From: Strigops habroptila
Lineage: Eukaryota > Chordata > Aves > Psittaciformes > Psittacidae
NCBI RefSeq assembly: GCF_004027225.2
Contig: NC_044288.2
Location: 17,866,744 to 17,930,743 of the forward strand
Reading direction: 5' to 3'
DNA length: 64,000 bases
This document shows, in pieces, positions 38,701 through 64,000 of this stretch (its first letter is position 1; each line of letters opens with the position of its first letter). The translations under genes and the position numbers were made by a program. Under the pieces are notes generated by a model. The model saw only the letters and a list, made by a program, of their open reading frames with translations. It was not told where the DNA came from and searched no databases.

Positions 38701-41700
38701 TCAGCCTGTAACTCTTTACAGGTTTTGTTTTACCAGAAACTTGGCCACTTGAGATGGACAAAATCAGTAGGAAATCTCATATACAGAGGGTTGCTTGTGA
38801 TGTTTCCAGCCTTTCCAATCTCTGGCTTTGCAGTATCAGGGACAAAAGCAAGGACTTCCTTATGGGGTTTGGACACTGGTGCCTCCAGAGGCAAACAAGA
38901 GCTCAGGCACAGAGGCCACAGGTATCTGGTTTTGAAGCTGTTTGCTCCAGTCCTTGCCTAACACATCTTCCAAAGATGTAATTCTCTGGTAAAGTTTCTT
39001 CCTCCTAGTCCTCTGGCCTGTGCTAATCAGACTCAGTGCGCCCAGGATCCCTCTCTTCTCTCAGCCTCTCCCATGAGTTTGTGAAGATCAGTACTGCAAA
39101 AGCGACTTTCTTTCTGCTCTCACGTGAAGTGGGCAGTAGATGCTGTGCTGTACTCTTTGCAAGCCCTCCCATCTCTCCAGGGATTTTTCCAGAACTGTAA
39201 AATAATCACATGGAAACATCATTCATCCGTGGAGTTTTAGAAAAGTCCCCTTATGGCTGCTAGAGGATGTGAGAACTGTGTTTTCACTGTATCTCATTAG
39301 AATGAATACTGTGGTTTGGGGTCTCTATGCCATTGCAGGCACGTTGCATAGCACAGCAAAAGGGATGTGGCCACACAAGAAAGCATCTAAAATAAAGCTA
39401 GCAGGGGGATATTTGAGCTCTCTGCCAGCCTCCTTGGGCAGTTCCTCCCAAATACAAATTCTGCAGACAGTTTCAGGTTCCCCTGCACTAAGTCAGTGCT
39501 GCAATGAACCCACGACTGAATAGAAATGCTCAAAACAGTCTTGGGGACTGATAGGATGACTACTTTTAGATGTACCTAAATCAGTGGCCAAGTCAGTCCT
39601 CAGAATCCCAGAGACCAGGGAATAATCCACCCCCCTGCAAGCTGCAGGCTGTATGGAGCCTGGGCCCATGCCTAAGGCTCACAGACATGTGGGATTACAA
39701 ATACTGGTAAAAAAAGCTAAGCAGAGGAAACAGATTTTACTTCCAGTGCTTGCTTACACCGGGCCCTCCTCGCAACAGCAAATGTCACTTGAGTCTCTTG
39801 GTCACCACAGGAGGTTGAGGGCAGGCAGCACTTTAACCCGCTTCACATCCCAGTGTTTGCTCAAATCCCATTTCAAACAGGGCTTGCTGCCAGGAGCTCG
39901 GGAGGTTTTTCCAGCACTCTCTTGAAGAGCAGTGCAACCCCGCTCTAGCAATGCTGGGAGAAATAAGCAATTGGGAGGTTGCTTATTGGAAAATACTCGT
40001 GATTTGTGTTTGTTAGCAGCTATTGGATACTCCTTCCCCAGGGAGACCCATAATGAATTAGCTTTGTTTGTGCCTTGCTGCAGATTTGCTACCTCAAAGC
40101 AGGCCTGGCTTGAGAAACTGATGAACTTCCTCAAGGTGTAAGTGGAATTGGGATTAACAGCAGCAGAACCCACTGTTTCTGCTGCCAGAAAATGCCAGAC
40201 AGTGAGCAGAATCTCTGAGCATGTCTGTCATGAGGCATCAGCCCTTTGTAACACTACTGCATGCAAACATCTTTCCCTGGTGGCTACTGCACATATGCCA
40301 GATGCCAGGGGCAAAACAGCGCATCCTGCCCTGTCAGAGCAGGCTCTGGCTCGGACACTTCCCAAACTCTCCCTGTTTTCTCCCTCTTAATGGTGACAAG
40401 CAAACAGCATCTCAAAGAGCATTTTCTCTTTGACCTCAGCAACATCCCTGTGTCACTTACTTCCAAACCCACCATGCCAACAGGATGGCAGAATAAAGTT
40501 GCCCATAAACTTGCAGTGGGAAGGCAGAACAAAGGCAGGACACAAGCAGGAAAAAAGCTCCTGCCTCTCTAAAAACCAGCATCCTTAAACTGAATTCTCC
40601 CCTCAAAGAACTGAGTTATGCAGCAGAAATTTTCTTCCTCTTCTTCTCAACCCTAGAAAGGCCTTCTTTTTTCTTGCCTAATGTAAGTGGACAGGATTCA
40701 AAGTGATCTAAACACACACTGATCTCATAGGGAAATACAACACCCTTCCCTTACACACCAAATGTTCCTGCTGAGCCAGCACACAAGAGTTTGTTTTTAA
40801 GATGTGGGAGATTTTATCTTTATTTTACCTCTGTTTTACCAAAAGGGAGGAGAAGGGAAAAAAAATGCAGCCTGTTTTTTTCCCCACCCACAGCAAGATG
40901 TTTCTTTTTACCTCCAAAGCTACCCACCACTTTGAAGTGGCTTATGGCAGTGCCAACTCTCTGGCCAAGACCCTTTTCACAACCGATTTCAGCAGAATCT
41001 CCTTCCAAACCTTCCTTCTCAAAGACCCTCATGCTACTTTTGTACCTTCTGTAGCTCCGCTAGCTGAAAGATACCCTCTGTAATCCACAGATTGAAGGCT
41101 CTTCCCCTCCTCTCTCCTCCTCCTTCTGGGAAGCACAGATAACTGCTAACACACTAACTAGGGAGTCTTCCAGAGATGTTCTTTTTAGAGCATCCCAGAC
41201 CCAACCATCTACCCAAAGAGTCCCAGCTGGTGCAATCATGAAGCACAATGTACTGCTGCATCAGAGGACTTTTAACCTCATGCTGACCACCATGCAGCTC
41301 AGACCCTCTTCTGGACCTGGGAAACCTTGCATCCCCATCCTCCTGGCTGCAGACCAAGCCCTTCACCCCAGACCTGTGACAGAGCCCCTGCATGTGGAGC
41401 TGTACTGACAGCCAAGCACCAGTCCCAGCCTGCCGTACCTCCTCTCCACTACTGCCCCGTGTCCACCAGCCACCACAGAAAGCTACAGAGGGCGTGACAG
41501 CTTCTTGCAAGGGACTTGCCCACCCAGCCCGAGCAGATGTCCCGCTGGTGAAAGGCAAAGCAAGAGCAAGGGCCGGGCAGCGAGCGGCTGTTACTACCTC
41601 TCTGCAGGAAAGAGGCCGTTCTCTGGATAAACCCTGATGGAGGAACAAAACGACGGGAGACAAGGCATGAGGTGGGAGGGAAATGAACTCAGGGTTGCAG

Positions 41701-41989
41701 CAATGGTGGCAACAACTTGGTTAATGAGTGAACAGGGGGCCAGTGCAGCACGGAGAGCTGCGGGCATCCATCCCACCTTTGAGAGCACCACAGGGGACAT
41801 GGGACCAGGACTTGGAGGCTGCAGTGAACTCCCGGGTGGATGGAGGAGGCACATCGTGGTGGGGAGCCCCACGGGGGAGCACAGCAGGGGTTTGGCTTGC
41901 CATGGGGCCCTTGCCCTTCTCCTGCAGACCATGGGTGTGGGTGAAAGGAGGAGTTGGTGGAATCAGCAGAGAGGAAAGGTTTTGCTTAC
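35736..41989 (-). other. SH3PXD2B intron 6
   Basis: A 6.3-kb intron between the microexon and SH3-1. A CpG-dense patch lies at 36,385-36,556 and AT-rich unique sequence at 37.1-38.4 kb. No other exon was recognised. Confidence 0.8.
36385..36556. promoter_or_regulatory. CpG-dense patch, candidate internal promoter
   Basis: About 15 CpG occur in 170 bases of GC-rich sequence, against a CpG-poor intron on both sides. It lies about 0.7 kb upstream, in transcript sense, of the first SH3 exon. The paralogue TKS5 is known to make PX-less short isoforms from an internal promoter, so a similar start is possible here. No core promoter motif is decisive. Confidence 0.3.
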
Positions 41990-42015
41990 CAGACCTCTTC
42001 TTTCCAATGGGCTCC
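41990..42015 (-). CDS. SH3PXD2B: SH3PXD2B exon 6, 26-nt microexon
   Basis: The acceptor is CTCTTTTTCAG before 42015 and the donor GTAAGC after 41990. Only 26 bases encode EEPIGKKRSG with its neighbours, matching the KEEHIGKKKSG segment of human TKS4 in length and position between PX and SH3-1. It was placed by phase: exon 5 ends with two bases of a Glu codon and exon 7 needs one leading base, both satisfied exactly. Skipping would create a TGA two codons later. Confidence 0.93.
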
Positions 42016-45000
42016 CTGAAAAAGAGAAGGAAGAGAGTCAGCAGAGAGATGGGGCAGTCAGGTTGTCAGCCAAGTGACAAACCCACCCAGGAAAGCACAG
42101 CTGGCCTGGCCCCCTCGGTCTTGGTCTGACAGCCACAACTCCCACCATGTCGCTTGGCGAAGGCGGGTTGATTGGGACTATCTGGCAGCAGAGTCAGGAG
42201 CTGGGGAAGCCCAAACCCCCAAAACTGCAGTCAGCACAGACCACAGCTCCCTCAGAAGTGGGCACCAGTCAGAAAACAGACAAAAAGGGAAACACCGAAG
42301 TTCCTTCATGTCTCAGGAACAAGTGTGGGAAGCAGCTGGGGAAGGGGCAAATGTTTATAATCAAAACAGGAGAAGTCATGTAGACAAGTGTTGTAGAAGG
42401 GATGAACACCAAGGCTGTGCAGCACAAGCACCTTAAGGACACAGCAAACAGGAGCTACTGGTGGCTATGAGGAGGCAATGAGGTAGCTTCGGCCCAAGCC
42501 CTCTTGCTATGGCCAGCACTGGCCACACCACTGATGAGATGGGTTAAGAAACCAAAGGTTGTGGGTCCCTTCTCTTATTTGAAGGGAAACATGGTTGCTG
42601 AACAGCCTCAAACCCAGGCATAAGCACGACTCTCTTCAGGAGCAATGAAATTTGGGGTTTTTCACAATTCAAGAGCAAACATCAAATCAAGGAAAATATA
42701 GGCCCAGAAAAGCCTCAAAAAATCATGGAGAACAAACCAACACACCCAGATGGCCTGAAACCCAAACAAGTGCACCAGCCCTGTCCCCAGCCTGACCACA
42801 GTGGTCCATGTTGCTACAAAAGGGCTCTCAATACTTTCATGTACTTCACCACTGTGGCCTTGAAATGCTGCTGTAGTGTGTGGTGATGGTGACCTGCTCC
42901 CTGTTCACTTACAGAGGAGACTGCTCTCCCCCCTCTTCAGACTCACACGCATGACAGAGCAAGACCATCTGGCCAAAATGAAATATTTTGGTACCAGGAG
43001 ACATGCATCAATCTTTGTTACTTCCAGGAACAGTGAAAAGCACAGAGCAGGCACTGGAGCTTCCAAGGAGGAAAACATCCACCTGGTGTTAAGGGGACCC
43101 TCCTGAGGCTCTGAGCTGCCTGACCACTGCTTGGAAAAGAGCTGGACCAGCCCAGGCAGACCCCAGGAGCATCTTCATCTGCTTATCAAGTCTACTGGCA
43201 AAACAATCTTTTCCCCCTTCCCTTTTGTTTTCAGGCCAACCGAAGAAACCTGTCCATGCTCAGCCAGAAAGCCAGCCAGAGCTGGGCTATGCTTTGTTCT
43301 CCTTCAAGCTTATCTGCGTTTTCAGACCATAATTACTGCAGACATTTTATTCCCCCAGAGCAATGGGGTGATGTGGGGACTCGGCTGCTGTCCAAGCCTG
43401 CCCACCCATCCTGGCAATGCATTCTGCTTGCAGTGCCTTATCCTCCTGGTCCCCCCTTCCCTTTGCACTTTAAACCTCTGGTACACACCCATGGAGCTGT
43501 CAACAAAATTAAATGAAATGCAACAAAGATGGATTAGAAACAAATGGAATATTGCTATCGAAAAACTGGAGACTATCTCTTAAGGTCAGAGACCACAGTC
43601 TATGCAAAGACCTGAATACCAGGTCCCAGGTGCAGAGATACTGGAGGAAGCTACTGGACAGAGCATCCCAAAGACATTTCTAAACAGAGACCACATTGCA
43701 GAGCTAAACCAGAGTTTATCAGTAAGCTGCATCAAACTTGCCCCAGCTCAGCAGTATGGCAGGGCAGGGAGCACCTTGCATGAACCAAGGCCAGATGAGC
43801 ACCGTGGTGGGCATGGCACTTTTGTGCTGAGGAGGGTACTGATGGAAATAACTTGTTTTTTCCCCTGCCATCTGCTAAACCTATTACTGTAACTGATCCC
43901 CCTGTTTCCTTTCCCCGGCTGCTCTGTCTGAGTGAGGGGGCAAGGAAAGAGCTGCAATTTCACTTTGCTGCTGCGTTGTTCCTGGCACAAATACAAAGAG
44001 CTGCAGGTCTGAAGACCAGAAGCCCCAGCCCACCACCTCAGAGGGGACAAGAGGCTCAGACAAGACAGGAAACAGCAATAAACCCCCGTCAGCATCTCCT
44101 GCTCTTCCATTCCCCGTGGACAAGAGAAAGGCATGCTGCAGAGCTCACATGCACAGCTGCCTGGAAACTGGTGGCTCCAAAAAAAACGAGAAGGAAAGGC
44201 CACTCTGCCTTCCACTGTGAAACTCATTTAGCTCTCACTCCTACAACAGGCTGTGCAGATGAACCAGGCAGTCACAGCACAGTCACAAAGCACGATACAC
44301 CGACTGTTCTTCAATAATATGTAGGCGAGCTGTTAAACTCCTTACTGCAGGATGCTGTGGATACTGACAGTCTTCATGGACTTACAGGGTCATAATTTAG
44401 GCAAGAAAAGTTAATTAAAGGCTGCTATTTATAAAACCAGTAAAACCCTAAAGGCTACTACAGTGTCTAAAGAAGAGGTATTACAAGCTTGCTTGACTTT
44501 AAACTCCTTCCTAAGGCACTCATGGTGGCTGCTAGGTGGAAGACCTCTGTGTGCTGCAGGGAGGTGGTTCTGAGTTTGCCATGCAGAAGAACCCATCTTG
44601 CAGTGGAACTCATGGGAGGAAGGTGTCCTGACAGCTTGGGGACCTCAGCACCATTCCTGCTGCCCCACAGCAGCTTATGGAGCTGGAGAGGGGCCATGGA
44701 GCACCAACACGAGGAAGGCAACTCCGACCGCTGTAAAGCCAACCAGTCTGGAGCCACCATCAACAAGCAAAATGAAATAGATACGAAAACAGCATTCCAA
44801 GAAAACATCTCCCGTAGCAAAAAAAAAGCTAGCTCCTGTAAAAACCATCCTTCTGTATTACAGTAATGTCATTGAAACAGCTATCAGGAGGTAGGTCATT
44901 TTGTAAGTATACAGCAAGCTTGGAGATGTTAGCAAAGGTTATGGAGGCAAGAGACCGAGAAATGGGGTACAACACAGCTCTTGTTAGGGAGAAATGATGT

Positions 45001-48000
45001 TTAGCAAATGCTCCACCAAGCACTAAATAGAGCTCCTGTCCCCCACACTGCAGTGCCAGTGCTGCTACTGTGCTTAACCACTGGACAGTCATCCAAGCTG
45101 AACCTTCAGGCTCAGAAAGCTGCCCTGTTAGCACAGAAAATCAGTCACTCTGCCCATGCAAGTGGCTTGCATTGGCACAAAGCGTATTTTTGCAGAGTGG
45201 AATCAACCCCCCTGATATTTCCGTCTGCTGACATCTAGGAAAGACAGTGCTCAGCAGAAAGCGAAGGAGACCACTATTTTGGAGCTGACATCTAGCCTGC
45301 TTAAACTTTGCTAACCTGATGTATCTGCATGTAGGCATCAGGAGCGCTGCAAAATGAACAATTCATTATACCAGCTGTAATTTGGCTGGATAGCAGGACA
45401 TGGCTCAAAAGCCACAAGTCAGCAAGCATCCTTATCCAAACCAACATCCACCAGCTCGGGGACCTCTAGTTTACCAGCAAAAGCTCCTGGAATGGCTTCC
45501 TAGATGGAGCAGCCACTCCATCTTGGAGCAGGGATCTGAGCCTGCCCTTCTTCTTTTAAATCCCCTGTTACCTGGCTCAGGAGTTCGTGCCACTATTTTT
45601 CCCAAAAAACACACAAGGGTGATATGGAAAACTTTTGCTCCTGGCACAGCTCAACTAGAAGGAATGGTAAGCACAAGAGAAGCTACAGGGAAGCAGGAAG
45701 GGAAGAGATGTGCTGCTGGAAGACACTGGCTACAAGTTTGCACTTCCAATTTATGGAAACAAGGGAAAGGAGCAGATTTGCTGTTTTAATGATGGAAACA
45801 TGCATCTGTCTGGCATCCTCTTTTGGCGCTTTGGACCAAACTACAGCCCTAAGCAGGACCTTCCAGTCACCCCCTATAGTAGACAAGCTGGCACAGTCAG
45901 ATCACATCAGGTCTGAGTCTCATTTTAATCCAGTTCTCCCTTCTATGATTTACTGTGGCTGGTGCCTGCCTGGAGACCCTGTCAGCCTGCATGCGGGAAG
46001 CAATCCATTACCCTGCCTGCCTGTGCCACCACCACCTAACTGCACATCACCAGGACTTAGGATTAATAGAATAAGGACAGGCTGCTGGAGACACTGTGGG
46101 CTCAGCCTCATTAGCAGCATACTTTCCTCATCTGGTCAGGTCCCAGCTCCTTATCACACACCTTCCACAGGCACCCCACAGCACTAATAGCCCCTTGCTG
46201 ACAGCAGCAGCTAGGATTCACCTGGGTCCTGCCCATTCCCCTTCTCCCTCCAGTGATGTTTCCCCTAGCACAAGGCAGAGACGAGCAAGGTTACTCCCTC
46301 TGCACTTGGTCCTCCACCCCAGCAAAGAAAACATCCATAGCAGCAGAGCTGAACTGCCCTTAAAACACCCCTAAATCCTTTCCCTTTAGCCAAGGGCTGT
46401 TTGGGGAAAATAGCAGGAAGGCAAGATGGGGATGTGAACTCCAAGGGTACCTACACATATATAAAGGCTCCTTAACAAACCTTCAGAGAGTGCTGGTGCC
46501 AGGACTGCCGCCCATCCCAATCCTGTGCTAAGCCTTGGTGTGCTGTCCGGGCAGCCAGGGAGCCCACACCAGCCTTTTAGCCCTGCCCTCCCTCTGCAGG
46601 GGACCTGCTAGACTCAGACAAACCCAGCACATAAGGATGAAGATATCTGAGAGAAGAGGAAATTATGCCTTTTAAAGACGTCAGTAACTCCTGAAGCTGG
46701 TAGCTTTCAAACTGTGAACCCACAGCCTCCAGATGAAGTGAGGAGAGGTGCTCGAGGACATCTTTAAGAAGTTGAGAGATAGTAAACTTGCTTTACACGT
46801 GCCTGTGCCCCCACTGGCAGGAATGGAAAAAAATCAGGTTCATAAGCTAAAAGGTTCAAAAGTACAACTTTAAGCATCTTATATAAAGTGGGATGCTCAG
46901 CTACCAAAAAGACAACAATGAAAGATGCTTTTAATGAAAGAGGCTTCTCACAGCCAGGGGTGCCTCCTGTACAGACAAGAGCAGCTCTGCAGCCTCCGCA
47001 CAGCAGCACAATGAGGAGCTCCTTCCCCAGCATGCCTCACTTGTACGCCATGGACAACTATTCAGTAACAACCTAGGATCTTGCTTCACTGTGGAGTTAA
47101 CCTGGGCTCCCGCATGTCGCAGAGCTGAAATTCAGCTGGCAAAGAGAGTTAGCAGCTGAATGCCTTGACTCAGCAGTGGCTGTGTGCCCAGCCATTCAGA
47201 CTTCCCCTGCCTTATTCCAGAAACTCTGCTGTGGCTAAAAATGACTTTAAATTGAAAAAGGGTGGATGGGAGGTAAGGGGGGTGTGCACAGCAACTTCCC
47301 ACCTCAACAGCCAAGCATCCTGCTGCGGGTCAGACCTGCTGAGATATGTGGCGAGGAGGAATTTGATGATTTCTCTTCTTTGAAACTACCGTTTTTATAG
47401 GGCTTTCATCCAACGCCAGGGAGAAAAATCCCACATCCCCACAGATGCTAACTTTCCAGAGTATTTCTCTTTTCCTTCTGCCCCCCACCACTGCTCTGTG
47501 GAGTCGCCTCTTCCCAAATTTAGCCAACGCCTCTAGATTTCAGCCCCACTTTACTCCACCACCAGGCAGCCCTCCAAGGTGGAAGCAGTTGAGTTATCCC
47601 AGTCCAGAGCTTGCTGGACAGGGATTCATGTCACAAAAGCCACTGATCATCACTGCCAGTGGAAGCATCACAACCTCAATCTGCTCTCCTGTTTGAAGTG
47701 ACTTTTGTTGGCGCTCCCAGAACCAGGAAAGGGACGTGAAAGGAGCTGCACTGCAGGAAAGCAGGAGAGCCCTAGCTCAGTCCAGGAAGAGCTCCAGTGC
47801 TGGAGAACGCAGACATCACAGGGGCCTGACGATAGATGCATGGGCTGTCCAACCTTCTCTTTCCATTCTCAAACACTGCCAGATCTGAGGACTAAATTCA
47901 CCCTTTGCAGTTAAACCAGAGCTCCATGGGCTGCAGTCAACTGTGGCCCCTGAAAATGGTTTGACATCGCGGGGTGATGCGAGTTGGATGGATCCTCTAC

Positions 48001-50453
48001 CTGCACCCAGGGTGCCTCCAACAGCACCCAAAGGCACGTCCCCTTCACTGCCACCAGCTGCCATTCCTGTGGGTGTGCTGCGACCCAAGGTGTCAGTCAG
48101 GGAAGCCGAGGTGAGGGACGGAGAGCAAGAGAGCTCCCAGCCACGGTGCCATGAGAGTGGCAGCCTGGCTTGGCACCGAGCATGCTGACCAGTCCTTTTT
48201 CCCTCCTTCATTCCCGCCTTTCAGCCACCCAGCATAAAACGCTGCCTTTTCTTTTTCACTCTGCTCATGGCCTGGCTGCCTTTCAAATTCCCGGAGAAAA
48301 GTATTTATCTGCTGGATGAATGATGACATCCGGCCAAACCCCAGACACGCCATCGTGTCGGATCCAGCCCAGCCGTCTATCACAGCTCTCATCTCATTAT
48401 TGGTAAGGTGGCGACGCGCCAACACTCGGAGCTCGGAAAAGGGCTCCCACCAATCTCTCCAGAGGAGAGAGTCAAGGACTTTTATTAATTAGCATTTTGA
48501 ATTGTAGCTAATAAATACCCCTCTGGCATTCAGGCCGGGATAGGAAACACAACAGAGATGTCCTTGAGATGCTATAGCATTTTCCAGCTGGAGGCAAACG
48601 GACAGGAGTCACCCGCTAAGTCATTCTACTTGCTGCAAGCTTGCTTCTCCTCCCAGGAGAGGAGCAGGCAACAGGAGGGAACATGACTGTTGCTGGATCC
48701 AGTGGTGCATCACCCGCTCACCCATCCAGCACTGCACTAGTCGAACACTCACAGACACACAGCGAGCTTGCAGTGAGGGCAATTTTGCACCTGGGACCTG
48801 CTCAGCAGTCCCAAAGGACACTGTGGGATGTACCTGAAGATGGACCCCACAACACAAGCACATACTTGGGATTGGACTTTAGACAGGTGCCTCTGCTCCC
48901 CTTGTCTGTCAGACCCAAACGAGGCAGACAACAAGGGACATGGCGCTGATCACTGCTTGCTCAGCCAGCCAGGAGCTGCAGCTTCAAACACAGCAGAGCC
49001 CAGAGCTGCACCGCTCTGGGCCTGACACTGCATGCAAGGGTCTCCACATCTGAATCTGCTCCTTGTTCTGGCCACAGCCCCCATTCCACCTGATTTCTGG
49101 CTCAGTCTACAAGATAAAATAAAGGTGAGGAAAGTGCATGCCAGACCGAAGCTGCCCTTCAACCCACCATGTATGAAGGTGCCTCAGCTATGGGCAGGTT
49201 CAATAGTTGACTCCTTTTGCAAAGCAGCTCACCCTCCTATTGCACAGGGCTCAAAGACTCATGCACAGGCAGCCCCTCACATCCCAAAACAGTGACAGGG
49301 ACTGTTAACACCGTGATAAACCCCAACCCAATGTCCTTGCAAGCTCATCTTTTCCTTGTGTCTCTTGCTTGTCCTGGAGCTGCCGCCTTCACTAGGGGAT
49401 GACCGACAGGGTGGCAGGTTAAGTGGTGAGCAATAGCTGGGCAGGACAGATGACAGCGCCAGCCGACAGCAAGCAATCAGTTAATGGGCTCCAGGGCCCT
49501 CAGACCAATCTCATCAAGTGACCAGGAGCTGCAGCAGAAATGATGACAGGCCAAGCAAATAGAAAGAGGAGCCAAAGGGGGAGAAGCAGGAATGGGGGAA
49601 GGGGGAATTAAGAGAGCGAATGGAAAATAAATGAAAACCCAGGGAGGAGATGTAGTCCACACAATCATAATACTTAGCTGGGGAAAGGCTCAGTGTTGCT
49701 GCTCAGAGGAGAAAAACAAAATCCCTTTATCTACCTCCACACCCTTCCAATACAGAACGATGTCAAATCAATTTACTGCCTTTCCTCTCACAATTAATCA
49801 AGCCTCCTCCATTGCTCAACCTTTGGTAGAGCTGCGCATCATGTCACATGCAGCATAAAAAGAGAGAGCACATAGCAGGAGATGGAGGCGGCTGATCAGA
49901 TTTATGCTGCTTGTGATTAGTAAGAGATGGGTGGCTCCTGGCCAAAGTAGCTCATAGTCACAAGACTTATAACCACACAGAGTTGCGTAAGGCACGCGAG
50001 ATTCCTTGCAAATGTTCCTTGCTTTGAATGGAAAGACTCTGGAGTGTTGTTATGGATGGGGCTCATGGACATGGTTAAGGGAAAGGGTCCTTCAAATGAG
50101 GCAGAGGTCAATAGTAGCCATGTGAAATGAGGTTTTTCAGACTGACCATGTTTCCGAAACAGACATTACAAATAGAAAGTGGCGCAGGAGAAGACCAACT
50201 CTTCATAGGGTCCCGGAGAATTGTTTCCATTTCCCCACTGGAGAAGGCTATGCCAGGAGTTGGCTGAACAGACAGAGGCGTCCACCTTGAGCTGCACAGC
50301 CCCATTCCCTCTCCAAGAAAGTCTCCAAATCCCAGATCTGTGACTCATGGAGGGAACCGCTGATGAATGTCAGAGTCTTATGGATACCAGCAAGTTCAAG
50401 GCAGTTTGTGTTTCATCACCACCCTGGCGGTGGCAGCCACCCAAGCAACTTAC
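42016..50453 (-). other. SH3PXD2B intron 5
   Basis: An 8.4-kb intron. The stretch 48,230-48,530 looks unusually constrained (see findings). No nested gene, tRNA or microRNA hairpin was recognised in the rest. Confidence 0.8.
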
Positions 50454-50545
50454 TCTTTGGGGGGTGTCAAGTCATCAGGTCGTGTCTCAAAGAACTGGAG
50501 AACCTCCTCGCACTGGGAGATGTAGGGAGGCAGCTGGATCAGAGC
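50454..50545 (-). CDS. SH3PXD2B: SH3PXD2B exon 5: end of PX domain
   Basis: The acceptor is TTCATCCACAG before 50545 and the donor GTAAGT after 50454, phase 0 in and phase 2 out. It encodes [20 protein letters not shown] followed by [16 protein letters not shown] and VLQFFE are the closing helices of the PX fold, and the ensuing TRPDDL-PPK marks the exit from the domain. Confidence 0.95.
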
Positions 50546-63496
<12,951 letters not shown>

Positions 63497-64000
63497 CTAG
63501 AAAAGGAAATGCAAGAGTGGTGATTAAAGTCAGTGATTAATTAGACAACACAAGCCACTCCAAGGCTGGTTCTCCTAACCAGCAGTGTACTGGGACATCA
63601 TACACAGCACCATTAGCCAAAGTACAGCGACCTGCAGCACTGAGGGAAGCACATCCACAGCAGCGCCAGAGGCACAAGACCTCAGCGTCATCTCCACTAT
63701 TTCTCACCACCGATGTTTCTCATCACTATCATTCTGCTCAGCACGGGTGATTTATGTAACCTGCACTTCTGAAACTATTAACTTTCATCCCCATGGACCT
63801 CAGTCACTAGATCTCAGAAGCTCCTTAAAAAAGGCACATTTTAAGCTTATTAGCTCAAGCTCAGCCCAGCAATGACACAGTTCCTGGACTACAGATGACT
63901 TGGACTCACAGCACCAATTCATGTTTGCCTGCAAAAGGCCATAAAGTTACACATCAGGTTTTGGGAACGTTTTGTGCTACACAGGCTTTGAGGGATGAAT
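63497..64000 (-). other. SH3PXD2B intron 2, cut by window edge
   Basis: The sequence to the right edge contains no match to the expected preceding PX exon, whose family motif is RRYSKFFDLQ, so that exon lies beyond the window. Confidence 0.8.

Overview
This 64-kb window is ordinary vertebrate chromosomal DNA, most likely from a bird. The signs are two multi-exon genes with GT-AG introns, compact introns, no recent mammalian-type SINE families, a CR1-like 3' end (about 4.44-4.52 kb) and a few very old MIR-like SINE remnants. A non-avian reptile cannot be excluded, and I cannot name the species.

Two protein-coding genes face each other tail to tail. On the + strand is NEURL1B, a Neuralized-family E3 ubiquitin ligase of the Notch pathway. 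Its exons 2-5 lie at 12,486-18,491 and encode NHR1, NHR2 and a C-terminal RING. They are followed by a 3'UTR of about 3.7 kb ending at an AATAAA at 22,188. Exon 1, with the start codon, was not found and should lie left of the window. On the - strand is SH3PXD2B (TKS4), a PX/SH3 scaffold of podosomes and invadopodia. Its exons 3-13 run from 63,496 down to the stop at 26,808, followed by a 3'UTR of about 3.1 kb ending at an AATAAA at 23,710-23,715. The first two exons (start of the PX domain) lie right of the window.

Layout: 1-12,485 is presumed NEURL1B intron 1 or upstream sequence, with no exon recognised. 12.5-18.5 kb holds the NEURL1B coding exons and 18.5-22.2 kb its 3'UTR. 22.2-23.7 kb is a short gap with a T-rich and an A-rich tract. 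23.7-26.8 kb is the SH3PXD2B 3'UTR, 26.8-35.7 kb its SH3 exons with short introns, and 35.7-64 kb its linker and PX exons in long introns. The summed exons predict proteins close in length to the human orthologues (about 556 and 894 residues, assuming the missing 5' exons encode 10 and 52 residues as in human).

The two genes have no known shared pathway; their adjacency looks like inherited synteny. I see no new system here. The observations most worth checking are the tail-to-tail order shared with the paralogous NEURL1/SH3PXD2A pair, matching G-rich motifs 130-150 nt before both poly(A) signals, and a CpG-dense patch that could be an internal promoter for a PX-less TKS4. There are no tRNA, rRNA, CRISPR, phage or bacterial features.
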